DNA from: Amycolatopsis sp. WAC 01376
GTDB taxonomy: Bacteria; Actinomycetota; Actinomycetes; Mycobacteriales; Pseudonocardiaceae
Reading direction: 5' to 3'
Assembly (NCBI RefSeq): GCF_003947415.1
Contig: NZ_QHKL01000004.1
Location: forward strand, 620,001-684,000
DNA: 64,000 nt
In this document: piece by piece, positions 55,186-63,941 of the stretch
How positions within the stretch are numbered: the stretch's first letter is position 1
How the letters are laid out: each line of letters opens with the position of its first letter
Position numbers and translations under genes: made by a program
Notes under the pieces: model-generated
Database searches by the model: none
Told to the model about the DNA's origin: nothing
The model's input: the letters and a program-made list of their open reading frames with translations, nothing else

Positions 55186-56583
55186 ATGATGCTGAAGCCC
55201 GCGGAGCACGTGCTGACAGATCTCGCGCAACGCTCGAACGTCTCCCTCCATTCGGATTACAGTTTGGTGGGCGCCGTGGCCGCTGCGGCAGCCGACGACG
55301 ACGAGAGGCGCGTAAAGAAGCGGGCTGAGGAGAACAGCGTTAAGGACGAGGACGAGATCCTGCGGCGAAAGCCCGAACTCCATCCGATACGCGCGTGGGG
55401 AGACAATTCCTCTCAGCTGACGCCGTGGAACGTGCTGCATGTACTCGGCCGGGCCATCGCACTGTCGAGACGAGGCGCCGCGCGCGGACTCGCCGAGCAC
55501 TGGGGCGCGCTGAAATACAGCCAGGCGCTGACCGGCGACACCGGTTCGTTCCTGAAGCTGTCCGCTGAGGGCAAGGAGACGGCGGACTACTACAAGGCCA
55601 ACCAGTCGAGCGAGCTCGGTGTCGGTTTCGCCCTGGCACTAGCCAGACGAGTCCTGGCGCAGCGACATCCGGATCGCGTCGTCTCCATCGTGCCCGCGGA
55701 CACGGCGCTACGCGCAGGTTGGGCCTTGACCAGCAGAGACAAAGGACTACGACAGAACTACCGGTACCGCCCGCAGTTCTTCGCCGAGCTGTGGAAGCCG
55801 GGAGCGCCTTCGCTAGTACTGCCGATCGCTTGTAAGGGCAACCACAGCAACGCCGCACACTCCCACGCCCAACTCGCGTCTGCATCCGCTCATGTAGAGG
55901 CGGTGCACGTCGGACCGTGGAACGAGACTCCCTGCCTGATCTTCAGCACTGAACTGCCCCTGGACGGCCACGTCACCGTGCACGCCCTCTGCGCCAAGGG
56001 AAGCGGCGGCTGGCTGGCCAGTCCCAACGCCGAGGGTAGCGGCCTGGATGCCAAGCTGAGCGACGCCAACCATTTCCCCCAAATCCACCTGCCTTCCAAC
56101 GGTGACGAGGCCCGCACTTCGATCCCCGGCTTCCACGTCACACCGGATCAATACGAGTGGTTCGGGCACGTGCTCGCACGAACGGCGGCGGCCGGACTGA
56201 CAGCCTTCGCCGGCAACGGCGAAGCGACCGCCCAGTACCTGACCGAGCGCCAAGGACGGAAGCACTTCATCGGATTTACGCACGCGGCCATCGGTAGCGT
56301 GCAGGACGCGAACCACAATCTCCTCGGCAATCGCTTCGTCGGGACCGACCACGTCTTCCGGCTGAACGGGACCCGCGTGGAAGCCTTCTCTGGCGTAGAG
56401 GCCGCACTATTCGATCTCCTGGCTCACGGACGAGTGACGCAGTACCGCCGCGAGGTCTACGAGCACCGCTCCGCCTGGCCCAGCGATTCCTGGGACCGCT
56501 CATGGGGTGGCCCGGTGTCGGTCCACCCGGACGGAACCGTGCTCGCCATACGGTTGCTCCCAGGACATGCCGGTCCAGTATGA
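55186..56583 (+). CDS. Large unrecognised island protein, possible nuclease
   Basis: This 465-residue soluble protein starts at ATG 55186 with aggggaa before it. It has an N-terminal helical part with a charged stretch (DDDERRVKKRAEENSVKDED, about 38-58). The middle reads YRPQFFAELW, then PSLVLPIACKGNHSNAAHSH, then a histidine/aspartate-containing C-terminal domain ending SVHPDGTVLAIRLLPGH. The middle strand-turn-CKGN pattern recalls the second half of a PD-(D/E)XK core, but the first acidic residue is not clear. It stands between the IS cluster and the island end, with its own promoter region. I do not recognise the family; a defence role is inferred only from location. Confidence 0.6.
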   Translation: MMLKPAEHVLTDLAQRSNVSLHSDYSLVGAVAAAAADDDERRVKKRAEENSVKDEDEILRRKPELHPIRAWGDNSSQLTPWNVLHVLGRAIALSRRGAARGLAEHWGALKYSQALTGDTGSFLKLSAEGKETADYYKANQSSELGVGFALALARRVLAQRHPDRVVSIVPADTALRAGWALTSRDKGLRQNYRYRPQFFAELWKPGAPSLVLPIACKGNHSNAAHSHAQLASASAHVEAVHVGPWNETPCLIFSTELPLDGHVTVHALCAKGSGGWLASPNAEGSGLDAKLSDANHFPQIHLPSNGDEARTSIPGFHVTPDQYEWFGHVLARTAAAGLTAFAGNGEATAQYLTERQGRKHFIGFTHAAIGSVQDANHNLLGNRFVGTDHVFRLNGTRVEAFSGVEAALFDLLAHGRVTQYRREVYEHRSAWPSDSWDRSWGGPVSVHPDGTVLAIRLLPGHAGPV

Positions 56584-56965
56584 GGCCGCAAGGCCGAACC
56601 GTGTCATCTTCTTGGTCAGCCCCGGCCTCCGCTTCCTCGAAGGTGATTACTGGACCTTGTCCATTTCCTTTCGCCTAGTCACGACGTAACGCCAGGCAGA
56701 TCTTCCTGGGTTCCTCTTGTTGTCGGTGATGCCCAGAAATGTGCGCACTGCGTCTCACCCAACGTCGTGCTCCCCCTTGATCAACCGTCCCGATCATCGG
56801 AGACGCTCTGGCTGCACTAACAGCTCCGCCCGACATTCATCAAGCAACCGTCGAGCGTTCGCCTAACTGAAGGCGACTTGGCGTGTCCATGCAGCCTGAT
56901 CCAGCTCCACCACGCACTACATCTCGTGGACGAGCCCCAGCGACAATCCTGATTCGCCGAGGACT
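56584..56965. other. Mostly gene-free gap, possible small overlapping frame
   Basis: A 40-residue frame begins at ATG 56567, overlapping the previous stop (MPVQYEAARPNRVIFLVSPG...), and ends at 56689. It has no ribosome binding site outside the preceding gene and no known relative, so it is weakly supported. From 56690 to 56965 nothing is visible. Confidence 0.4.
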
Positions 56966-57451
56966 TCAGCCGGCGATCAGGTCTCTGATGAACGCCGCGA
57001 TCGCTACGAACATGCTCACCCCAGCGATGGACATCATCGCCCAGTCGTAACCCGGCCTGTCCGCCCTCGAAGACATGGCGGCCGCACCGCGGACAGCCGA
57101 GCTTGGCTGCCGCTCTGGCAAGGCACCACGATCGAAGGTGTCACGCGGCCACATCAAGGTCGGAAGCCCGAGAAAACCTCTACCCCGGACAAGAACAGGA
57201 AGCCCGCGCTTGTAGCCGACGTGGAAGTCGCACGTGCCGACGATGCCCCGAACAAGCCAGCGGCACGGCCGGTGCTTGACCGTCTCGACTCTGCAACGGG
57301 TCAGGCGAACTACGGTCAAGTAAAGCAGCAAGGCCGCGACTGCGAAAAACAAAGGCTGCCACAGCCGTTCCGAATAGAAATAGTACGACAGGGCCGCGAG
57401 AACCACTCCCCAAGCCCTGAACGGAGTCTTGCGACGACGACCTTTTGCCAC
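56966..57451 (-). CDS. Small membrane protein of unknown function
   Basis: This 161-residue protein starts at GTG 57451 after ggggaggt. It begins with a basic head (AKGRRRKTPFRAWG), two close membrane helices (VVLAALSYYFYSERLW, PLFFAVAALLLYLTVVRL), a cytoplasmic middle rich in Arg/Cys (CRVETVKHRPCRWLVRG, GTCDFHVGYKRGLPV) and a final membrane helix (WAMMSIAGVSMFVAIAAFI). Four Cys in the loop might bind metal. Not recognised. A membrane effector of a defence system would look like this, but there is no direct evidence. Confidence 0.6.
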   Translation of the reverse strand: MAKGRRRKTPFRAWGVVLAALSYYFYSERLWQPLFFAVAALLLYLTVVRLTRCRVETVKHRPCRWLVRGIVGTCDFHVGYKRGLPVLVRGRGFLGLPTLMWPRDTFDRGALPERQPSSAVRGAAAMSSRADRPGYDWAMMSIAGVSMFVAIAAFIRDLIAG

Positions 57452-58090
57452 GGATACCTCCCCACATCGATCGTGGCGTTCACTCGCGTCGGGAAACGAC
57501 CGCCGCTCGAGTGAGGCAGGTGGCACTATTCGCCTCTCAATACGACACGTGACGTGTCTATGGGCAAATCCTGAGACTGGTGTTACCACCTGTGAAGCAT
57601 GCGGGTGACAGAAGGTCGATGCGCATCCAGCCGAATTTCAGGCTTGATCGCGCACTACCACCCTCGAATCGGCCGAACGTCTCAACAAGCCGCAGAACGG
57701 CTCGAAGTGTTACGGGACGGCCGCCAACCGGTACGACATCGTTGACTGCTGGTACCGGCAGGAGCAAAAGACTGAGCTTCACATCAGCAGACTGCGCATC
57801 GCTTCGCTATACCTCAGCAAGGCGTCAGAATCGTCTGACTTCCAGTCGCGGTTCGCAATGTGCCCGTGAACGGAACCGCCCGACTTACGGACACGCATCC
57901 GGCCACACGGAAGCCACGATCTACTGCGCCATATCAAGATAGTGCTGGAAGTACAGCCAATCGGTTTCGCCCGCTACAGTAGGCAAAACAGCTTGTCCGA
58001 TGCCAGTGGATCCCGCGCGCGGTCGAGGTCCGCTAAACTCCGCGCATGACCTCCCAGAAATTGGGAGATCTGCCAAGGATTCGTGATCAC
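57452..58090. other. Gene-free distal end of the island
   Basis: No frame has the expected codon bias or a start signal. A helix-like ERLNKPQNGSKCYGTAANRY stretch is readable near 57670 but is interrupted by stops. The end at 58091 is the distal att repeat. Confidence 0.45.
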
Positions 58091-58110
58091 GTCCCCCCTC
58101 GGACACACTT
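58091..58110 (+). repeat. att repeat, distal side
   Basis: This is an exact 20-bp copy of the tRNA-Leu 3' end, with no tRNA 5' part near it. A broken chromosomal metallo-beta-lactamase-like gene begins just beyond, as expected where island and chromosome meet. Confidence 0.9.
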
Positions 58111-58154
58111 GCACGGGAAATCTCCCGCACCGCAGAGTAACAACCCGGTCGCTC

Positions 58155-58470
58155 CAGATCTTTGGAGTGTGCCGGGTTTCTCACACCTGCACTTCGACTA
58201 CACCGGCGGCCTCGACCTGTTCCCCGGCGCGCAAGGCTTCATCGGCGCCGACGAACTCCGCTACGCACGCACACCACGCACCTCGACGCCGCCATGTTCC
58301 GGAAACAAGACCTGCCGGATCGACTGGCTCGAGGTCCCCCGTGGCTACGACCACGACATCTTCGGCGGCGGCAGCGTGACGTTCCTGTCCCTTCCTGGGC
58401 ACACCCTCGGCACGCTCGGACTGCAAATACGGTTGCCCGACGGCCGTCGAAGGAGACCAGCCTCCGGAAA
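58155..58470 (+). pseudogene. Broken metallo-beta-lactamase-fold (lactonase-like) gene
   Basis: The frame beginning after 58155 reads LHFDYTGGLDLFPGAQGFIGADELRYA, a HxxxDxTGG-type metal motif with the rest of an AHL-lactonase-like domain. IDWLEVPRGYDHDIFGGGSVTFLSLPGHTLGTLGLQIRLPDG follows, including the second metal His in LPGHT. In between, DAAMFRKQDLPD appears in a different frame, so two shifts are needed. The N-terminal third is absent, ending at the island border. Probably the chromosomal neighbour of the tRNA before integration. Confidence 0.75.
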
Positions 58471-58639
58471 CCGATTGACCCCTTGGCGGCCTGCGGCTGA
58501 CCAAGCCACCTGACGCTGAGGCGACTTGTCCGTGAACCGCCGCAACGTGATCCGGACGGGAAGTCCTCCTGTCCGACCTCTGAGACGGCGAAGCGGTGAC
58601 CTCCGTTCCGAAGCACGTCGCTGATGCCCCCGCCGCGGA

Positions 58640-59389
58640 TCACAGGGCCGCGCCGAGTCCCTGGGTGATCCGGTGTGCCGCCTCCGCGACGGCGTGGCCG
58701 TGTTCGTCGAACACCGCCTCGGTCATCCGCACGGTCGGGCCGGACACGGACACGGCACCGATCGGGTGGCCGTCCGCGTCCAGGATCGCCGCGCCGACGG
58801 CGACGATGCCGTCACTGAGGCCTTCCTGGTTGAGCGACCAGCCACGGGCCCGAATTTCCGCCAGCCGGACACGCAGCGCGTCCGGATCGACGATGGTGCG
58901 CCGGGTACGTTCTTCCAGGGCGCCACCCTTGAGGTAGGCGTCGACCTCGAGGTCGGTGCATGCCGCCAGATACGCCTGCCCAGTGGCGGAGGCGTTGAGC
59001 GGGATGCGATAGCCCAGCGGCAGGAACGCGCGCAGGGGATGTGCGGTGTCGAGCCGCTCGAGAAGCACCAGTTCCCGGCCATCGGCAGCGGCCAGGTGGA
59101 TGGTCTCTCCGGTGCCGAGCTGAAGCTCGTGCAGGATCGGCAACGCGCGTTCCCGCAGCCCCCCGGCGTCACGCGCCTGGTTCCCGACCGCGAACGCCCG
59201 ATACGTCAGCTGCCAGCGGGCGGCGTCGTCGGTGCGGCACCACCCGACCTCCTCGAGCGTCCGCAGAGTCCGCTGCACCGTGCTCTTCGGGAGTCCGACG
59301 GTGCGAGCCAGTTCGGACAGGCCGACGGGCTGCGACTCGCCCACCGCCTCCAGCACTTTGATCGCCGAGAGAACGCTGTTCGTCGTCAT
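58640..59389 (-). CDS. IclR-family regulator of malonate genes
   Basis: This 249-residue protein has an IclR N-terminal winged helix (LSELARTVGLPKSTVQRTLRTLEEVGW, about 20-48) and the effector domain with RIPLNASATGQAYLAAC and LSDGIVAVGAAILDADGHPIGAVSVSGP. It is divergent from a MatC-like carrier and a MatB-like synthetase over 115 bp containing a dyad at 59449-59467. Malonate or malonyl-CoA would be the logical effector (inference). In rhizobia the equivalent regulator MatR is GntR-type, so this is a different regulator on the same pathway. Confidence 0.9.
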   Translation of the reverse strand: MTTNSVLSAIKVLEAVGESQPVGLSELARTVGLPKSTVQRTLRTLEEVGWCRTDDAARWQLTYRAFAVGNQARDAGGLRERALPILHELQLGTGETIHLAAADGRELVLLERLDTAHPLRAFLPLGYRIPLNASATGQAYLAACTDLEVDAYLKGGALEERTRRTIVDPDALRVRLAEIRARGWSLNQEGLSDGIVAVGAAILDADGHPIGAVSVSGPTVRMTEAVFDEHGHAVAEAAHRITQGLGAAL

Positions 59390-59448
59390 CCGCTTGACCC
59401 TCCTTGCGTGTCCGTCCTACGGTAGCCGCCAGCGGTCCACATAGCGCA

Positions 59449-59467
59449 CCATTGTGCCACACAGTGG
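59449..59467. promoter_or_regulatory. Probable IclR operator
   Basis: The 19-mer ccattgtgccacacagtgg is an imperfect dyad (cca-tgtg / caca-tgg) in the centre of the gap between the IclR gene and the carrier gene, 38 bp before the carrier ATG. Position and size fit an IclR site; assignment is inference. Confidence 0.55.
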
Positions 59468-59504
59468 ACCGATCGGGTGGTGGTACACCAACGGAGGTGC
59501 GCAC

Positions 59505-60788
59505 ATGACCGTGCAGATCGTGGCGTTGACGATATTCGCGGCCGTGTTCGTGATCGCCGAGATCCGCCGCACGCATATCGGCATCGCGATGTTCGCCGCC
59601 GCCGCGGCGATGGGGCTGCTCGCAGGTGTGCCACTCGACGACATCGTCGGCGGCTATCCCATCGACATCCTGATTCTGCTGGTCGGGGTGACGTTCTTCT
59701 TCGGGATCGCCAAGTCCAACGGCACGATCGAACAACTCGTCGACCGGGCACTGGTCTTCGCCCGAGGCCGGACCGGAGCGCTGCCCGTGGCCTTCTTCGT
59801 CCTCACCGGGCTGATCTCGGCGATGGGTTCCCCGCTCGGCGGCTTGGTGATGGCCCCGATCGGCATGTCGGTGGCACACCGGCGCGGGATCGACCCGATG
59901 TTGATGGCGCTCGCGATCGGCACGGGGTTGTCGGCCGGCGGGTTCGCTCCGACTTCCCTGTTCGGCATCGTCACCTGGGGCACCGCCGATTCGGCAGGTA
60001 TCGAACTCGACCCGCTGGTCCTGTTCGCCGTCGCGATCGGCGTGAACCTGCTCCTGCTCGGGGCGGCCTACCTGATGTTCGCCGTCCGAGGCAAACGGCG
60101 CCCCCTGCCCTCGGACGGCAACGAGGCCATCGACATGGCCGAGACCGGTGACCCGGGCAGGATCGCGCCGCTGCGGACAATCCACGTCATCACCGCCTTC
60201 GCCGTGCTGGGCCTGCTCGCCGTGGTCGTCGTGCTCGCGGTGCGGGACAGCCGGCCCGATGTCGGCGTGCTCGCCTTCGGGTTCGGCGCGGTCCTCGCGC
60301 TGATCGACCCTGAGAGCGGCAGGACGGCGCTCAAGGAGATCGACTGGTCGACCGTGCTGCTGGTGGGCGGAATCATCACCTACGTCGGTGTCCTGCAGAA
60401 GATCGGCGCCATCGACCTCCTCGGCGACCTCGCCTCCGGTCCGAGCGCGCCGATCTTCGCCGCACTCGTGATCTGCGCGGTAAGCGGCCTGGTGTCGGCC
60501 TTCGCCTCCACGACCGGCATCCTCGCGGCCCTGGTCCCGCTCGCCATCCCCCTTGTTCAGCACGGGGATCTGCCGGGCTGGGCGCTGATCTGCGCGCTGG
60601 CCCTCTGTTCCTCCATTGTGGACATTTCCCCCTTCTCGACGGTGGGTGCGGCGCTGGTCGCGACCACCGTCGATCCCGAAGCACGGCCCCGCATGACCGC
60701 ATTGCTGACCAGATACGGCCTCACCATGGTCGTGGTCGGGCCAGTCGTCCTCGTCGGTGTGCTCGTGTTGCCCGCGATGGCGCTCTGA
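59505..60788 (+). CDS. MatC-like malonate/dicarboxylate carrier
   Basis: This 427-residue protein has about 12 hydrophobic helices. The N-terminal IRRTHIGIAMFAAAAAMGLLAGVPLDDIVGGYPIDILILLVGVTFFFGIAKSNGT stretch (read in parts) is typical of the MatC N-terminal domain of SLC13-type carriers. The two Ser/Thr-rich re-entrant motifs are near AMGSPLGGLVMAPIG and SAFASTTGILAALVP. It probably imports malonate for the synthetase encoded 30 bp downstream. ATG 59505 follows acggaggt. Confidence 0.85.
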   Translation: MTVQIVALTIFAAVFVIAEIRRTHIGIAMFAAAAAMGLLAGVPLDDIVGGYPIDILILLVGVTFFFGIAKSNGTIEQLVDRALVFARGRTGALPVAFFVLTGLISAMGSPLGGLVMAPIGMSVAHRRGIDPMLMALAIGTGLSAGGFAPTSLFGIVTWGTADSAGIELDPLVLFAVAIGVNLLLLGAAYLMFAVRGKRRPLPSDGNEAIDMAETGDPGRIAPLRTIHVITAFAVLGLLAVVVVLAVRDSRPDVGVLAFGFGAVLALIDPESGRTALKEIDWSTVLLVGGIITYVGVLQKIGAIDLLGDLASGPSAPIFAALVICAVSGLVSAFASTTGILAALVPLAIPLVQHGDLPGWALICALALCSSIVDISPFSTVGAALVATTVDPEARPRMTALLTRYGLTMVVVGPVVLVGVLVLPAMAL

Positions 60789-60818
60789 CCACCCCAAGAA
60801 AAGAAGCCGGAGATCCCG

Positions 60819-62228
60819 TTGTTACTCACCTCGCTTGTTTCAGGACAGGACCTTGAGCGCGCCGTCGTCGTCGGGGACGAAGTACTGTCGAGGTCCGAGC
60901 TGGTCGATCGGGCCGGCCGGTTCGCGGCCGCGATCCCCGACACTGGACCGATCGCGGTCCTGGCGACGCCGACGATGGACACGGTCGTCGCCGTGACCGG
61001 CTGCCTACTCGCCGGTGTACCGGTGGTGCCGGTCCCCCCGGACTCCGGTCCCGCGGAGCTGTCCCACATGATCCGCGACTCGGGTGCGACGGCCTGGTCG
61101 GGCGATCTCCCGCAGTGCGTCGATCTGCCGACGATCACTCCCGGCCGAACCCCGATCGCGCCGCGAGCCGTCGCTCCGGAGCGAACTGCGATGCTCGTCT
61201 ACACCTCCGGGACGACAGGTGCACCGAAGGGCGTCGAGCTGTCCGGCGCCGCGATCGCCGCCGGACTGGATGGCCTGTTCACCGCATGGGACTGGACTCC
61301 GGACGACACCGTCGTACACGGTCTGCCACTGTTCCACGTCCATGGCCTCGTTCTGGGTGTGCTCGGCTCGCTGCGGCGAGGATCCCGTGTCGTGCACACG
61401 GTGGCCCCGCGGCCCGATCGGTACGCGGCTACCGACGGCACCATGTACTTCGGCGTCCCGACCGTGTGGAACCGGATAGCGCAGGACCCTCGGTCGGCGC
61501 ATGCCCTGCGCAAGGCCCGGCTGCTGGTATCCGGGAGCGCGCCCTTGCCGTCCCCCTTGTTCGAAGCCATCGCGGAACTGACCGGGCAGTCGCCGGTCGA
61601 GCGTTACGGCATGACCGAAACCATGATCACGGTGAGCGCGCGGGCGTCCGGCGAACGGCGCGCCGGCTGGGTCGGACTACCGATTCCCGGTGCCGAGACT
61701 CGTTTGATGTCACCTTCGGAGGACGACGCGGGCCCGGTCCCGGACGACGGCCGAACCGTCGGCGCGCTCCAGGTCCGCGGCCCGATGCTGTTCAGCGGCT
61801 ACCTCGGCCGACCGGACGCCACCGCGGAAGCCTGGACCGATGACGGCTGGTTCCGTACCGGTGACCTGGCCGTACGCGATCCCGGTGGCTTCCACCGGAT
61901 CGTCGGACGCGAGTCCACCGACCTGATCAAGTCCGGCGGGTACCGCATCGGGGCGGGCGAGATCGAGGCAGCACTGATGGACCACCCCTCGGTCGTCGAC
62001 GTCGCGGTGGTCGGAGTCCCGGACCCCGACCTCGGCCAGAAGATCATCGCCTTCGTGATCAGTCCCGATCGTGACGGCCAAGTCCTCATCGATCACGTCG
62101 CCCACCGCCTGTCCCGGCATAAACGGCCACGCGAGGTCGTGTTCCTCGACGAACTACCGCGCAACCAGATGGGCAAAGTGCTCAAACAGCGGCTGAGCCG
62201 GCCAGTATCGCGACGCCGTAGGCAATGA
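60819..62228 (+). CDS. Malonyl-CoA synthetase
   Basis: This 469-residue ANL enzyme is close to Streptomyces MatB: compact, with VYTSGTTGAPKGVELSG (P-loop), GLPLFHVHGLVLGVLGSLRRG, VERYGMTET, GDLAVRDPGGFHRIVGRESTDLIKSGGYRIGAGEIE and the C-terminal catalytic Lys in PRNQMGKVLKQRL. MatB joins malonate (and methylmalonate) to CoA with ATP, feeding fatty-acid or polyketide pools. Start TTG 60819 follows gccggagatcc; an unusual but acceptable codon. Together with the carrier and IclR gene it forms a malonate-use module. Confidence 0.9.
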   Translation: MLLTSLVSGQDLERAVVVGDEVLSRSELVDRAGRFAAAIPDTGPIAVLATPTMDTVVAVTGCLLAGVPVVPVPPDSGPAELSHMIRDSGATAWSGDLPQCVDLPTITPGRTPIAPRAVAPERTAMLVYTSGTTGAPKGVELSGAAIAAGLDGLFTAWDWTPDDTVVHGLPLFHVHGLVLGVLGSLRRGSRVVHTVAPRPDRYAATDGTMYFGVPTVWNRIAQDPRSAHALRKARLLVSGSAPLPSPLFEAIAELTGQSPVERYGMTETMITVSARASGERRAGWVGLPIPGAETRLMSPSEDDAGPVPDDGRTVGALQVRGPMLFSGYLGRPDATAEAWTDDGWFRTGDLAVRDPGGFHRIVGRESTDLIKSGGYRIGAGEIEAALMDHPSVVDVAVVGVPDPDLGQKIIAFVISPDRDGQVLIDHVAHRLSRHKRPREVVFLDELPRNQMGKVLKQRLSRPVSRRRRQ

Positions 62229-62334
62229 GCAACCGGGCCGGCTGACCGGACTTCCGGGTGATCTGACGGACGTCTTCGCAAATGCTGTGGTGTATGTGCA
62301 GCGGTCCGGTCCGTGCGAACCCGGTGAGCCGGCC

Positions 62335-63213
62335 TCAGCCGCCGCGGTGTGTCGCCGCCGCTTCCCGCGCGATGTCGGCGTAGCGGGGAAAGATGGTTGG
62401 CATGGCCTCGCCGTGGTCCCGTTCGTACAGCGCCGCCCAGCATCGGGCGACGAGCTCGCGGGCCTGGGCCCCGGGCCAGGGCCGGGGCAGGAATTGAGGT
62501 GGCAGCAGCGGGTCGGGTTCCATAGCGCGGGTGAGTTCGGCCGCCAGTTCGACGGCCGTCGTGACGAGCTCGGCAGAGGAGAGCTCGACGGGACCGGTGA
62601 GTCGTTCGAGGCGGGACTCGGCTATGCGGCCGAGGCGGTGATACCGATCCGCGATTTCTCGCTGAGGCCAAAGACGACGGGCGAGTTCGACCGGGTCTCG
62701 GGTATCGCCCTTGCGCAGATCCGTTGTGCTCAGAAGGGAAAGCGTGTCCAGGACGCCGAGCCTGCCCGCTGCCTCTTCGACGTAGGGCTCCCAGGCATTG
62801 GCGCTGACGTACAGTCCATTTTGGAGGGAAGCGCCGCCGAGGTGTACAAGAGTGTCGCGCAGGGCGTCCCGGGCCTTGCGCGCGGATTCGGGCACCGCGA
62901 AGGCGGCCAAATGCCAGACTCCGTCCCAGGGCTCGAGCCCGGCGTCCTGACGGAACGCGTGGCGCAGAAACTCCGCGGTGGGACCGAACGCGTCCGTGGT
63001 GTCCGCGGTGGCGTGCAGCAGCGCCTTGCGGCCGCGGCCCTGGTGCGTGAAAGCGCCCTCGGCCACGAGACGTTTGATGCACAGCCGTACCTGCTGGTCG
63101 CTCATACCGAGGGTCGCGGCGACGGTGTACAGCTCGTCCGCGTCGACCGTGCCGTCCTCCCGGACGAGCGCGTGCACGAGCATGCGAGTGGGAACCTCGA
63201 CGTGATCGGTCAC
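62335..63213 (-). CDS. PaaX-family transcriptional regulator
   Basis: This 292-residue protein has an N-terminal winged helix (VDADELYTVAATLGMSDQQVRLCIKRLVAEG, about 21-51) and the PaaX-like middle/C-terminal domains: PWDGVWHLAAFAVPESARKARDALRDTLVHLGGASLQNGLYVSAN and LARRLWPQREIADRYHR. PaaX represses phenylacetate catabolism in Proteobacteria; actinomycete relatives control many genes. No paa genes are near. It overlaps the GNAT gene by 4 bp (GTGA) and is translated after it from the same mRNA. Confidence 0.87.
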   Translation of the reverse strand: MTDHVEVPTRMLVHALVREDGTVDADELYTVAATLGMSDQQVRLCIKRLVAEGAFTHQGRGRKALLHATADTTDAFGPTAEFLRHAFRQDAGLEPWDGVWHLAAFAVPESARKARDALRDTLVHLGGASLQNGLYVSANAWEPYVEEAAGRLGVLDTLSLLSTTDLRKGDTRDPVELARRLWPQREIADRYHRLGRIAESRLERLTGPVELSSAELVTTAVELAAELTRAMEPDPLLPPQFLPRPWPGAQARELVARCWAALYERDHGEAMPTIFPRYADIAREAAATHRGG

Positions 63214-63845
63214 TGTGCCGGTGATCCTTTCGGCGCGACGCTGCGGCGCATGGTCGTCACCGCACCGAATCCCAGCAGCCTACGCAGATAGGGCGTGCGG
63301 GTGGTTCTTACCGTCGCGAAGCCGAGCCGTTCATACAGGGCCTTGGCACGCGAGTTGGTGTCGATCACGTCCAGCCTGATCTCCCGGCAGCCCCGCTCGG
63401 CCGCGATGGCAGCCAATTCCTCGACGAGCAGACTGCCGATACCGTGGCCGCGAAAGCCTGGATCCACGGCGATGCCGGCCACCACGAGCCGCCCTCGTTT
63501 CGGGCGGTTTTCGAACAGGGCGAGTAGCGCAAGCCGGTACAGCCCGCGTATCCGCCCATAGGTGCGCAGCACGGCGATGGCCGCCCCCTTGGCGGGTTCC
63601 TGGCCGCCGAGCTGATACTCCGCGAAAGCGACCAGCTCTCCTCCGGCGAACGCGCACACCGCGCGATCGGTGTCAAGGCGGGCGGCGAGGAAGGGCACCG
63701 CCTTGTCCGGCGGGTTCAGCGCCGGGCCGAGTTTGCGGCCGAAGGCGCCCCAGCACAGCTCGGCCGCCCGCCGCTCGGCTCCGGCGGGAACGCTCCGCCG
63801 CAGCGTCACCGGCCCGCTGCCGGTGTCCGTCTCCTCCGCCGCCAT
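63210..63845 (-). CDS. GNAT-family N-acetyltransferase
   Basis: This 211-residue protein has the acetyl-CoA site VAGIAVDPGFRGHGIGSLLVEELAAIAAERG (motif A) and the C-terminal LDVIDTNSRAKALYERLGFATV (motif B). The extra N-terminal 60 residues are probably substrate-binding. Acceptor unknown. First gene of a two-gene unit with the PaaX-type regulator, preceded by a region with an inverted repeat at 63907-63941. Confidence 0.9.
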   Translation of the reverse strand: MAAEETDTGSGPVTLRRSVPAGAERRAAELCWGAFGRKLGPALNPPDKAVPFLAARLDTDRAVCAFAGGELVAFAEYQLGGQEPAKGAAIAVLRTYGRIRGLYRLALLALFENRPKRGRLVVAGIAVDPGFRGHGIGSLLVEELAAIAAERGCREIRLDVIDTNSRAKALYERLGFATVRTTRTPYLRRLLGFGAVTTMRRSVAPKGSPAQ

Positions 63846-63906
63846 GCCATGGCCCCTTTCTCACCGCACCCGCAAAACTATCACTCGACCGCCGGTCGTA
63901 CATGTA

Positions 63907-63941
63907 GCGATAGTTTCATGCTACAGTGCGCTAGCTATCGC
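63907..63941. promoter_or_regulatory. Inverted repeat in the divergent promoter at the window end
   Basis: The arms gcgatag (63907-63913) and ctatcgc (63935-63941) are 21 bp apart, and a further ctatc-like half-site lies near 63879. A possible coding start (GTG 63982, RRRKW...) runs off the right edge in the plus direction, so this may be the control region between the GNAT gene and a truncated neighbour. Only six codons of that neighbour are visible. Confidence 0.45.

Noticed and set aside
57580..57942. A 120-codon plus-strand frame near the distal island end
   Set aside because: Its Ser/Arg/Thr-rich reading lacks host codon bias, a ribosome binding site and any recognisable motif.
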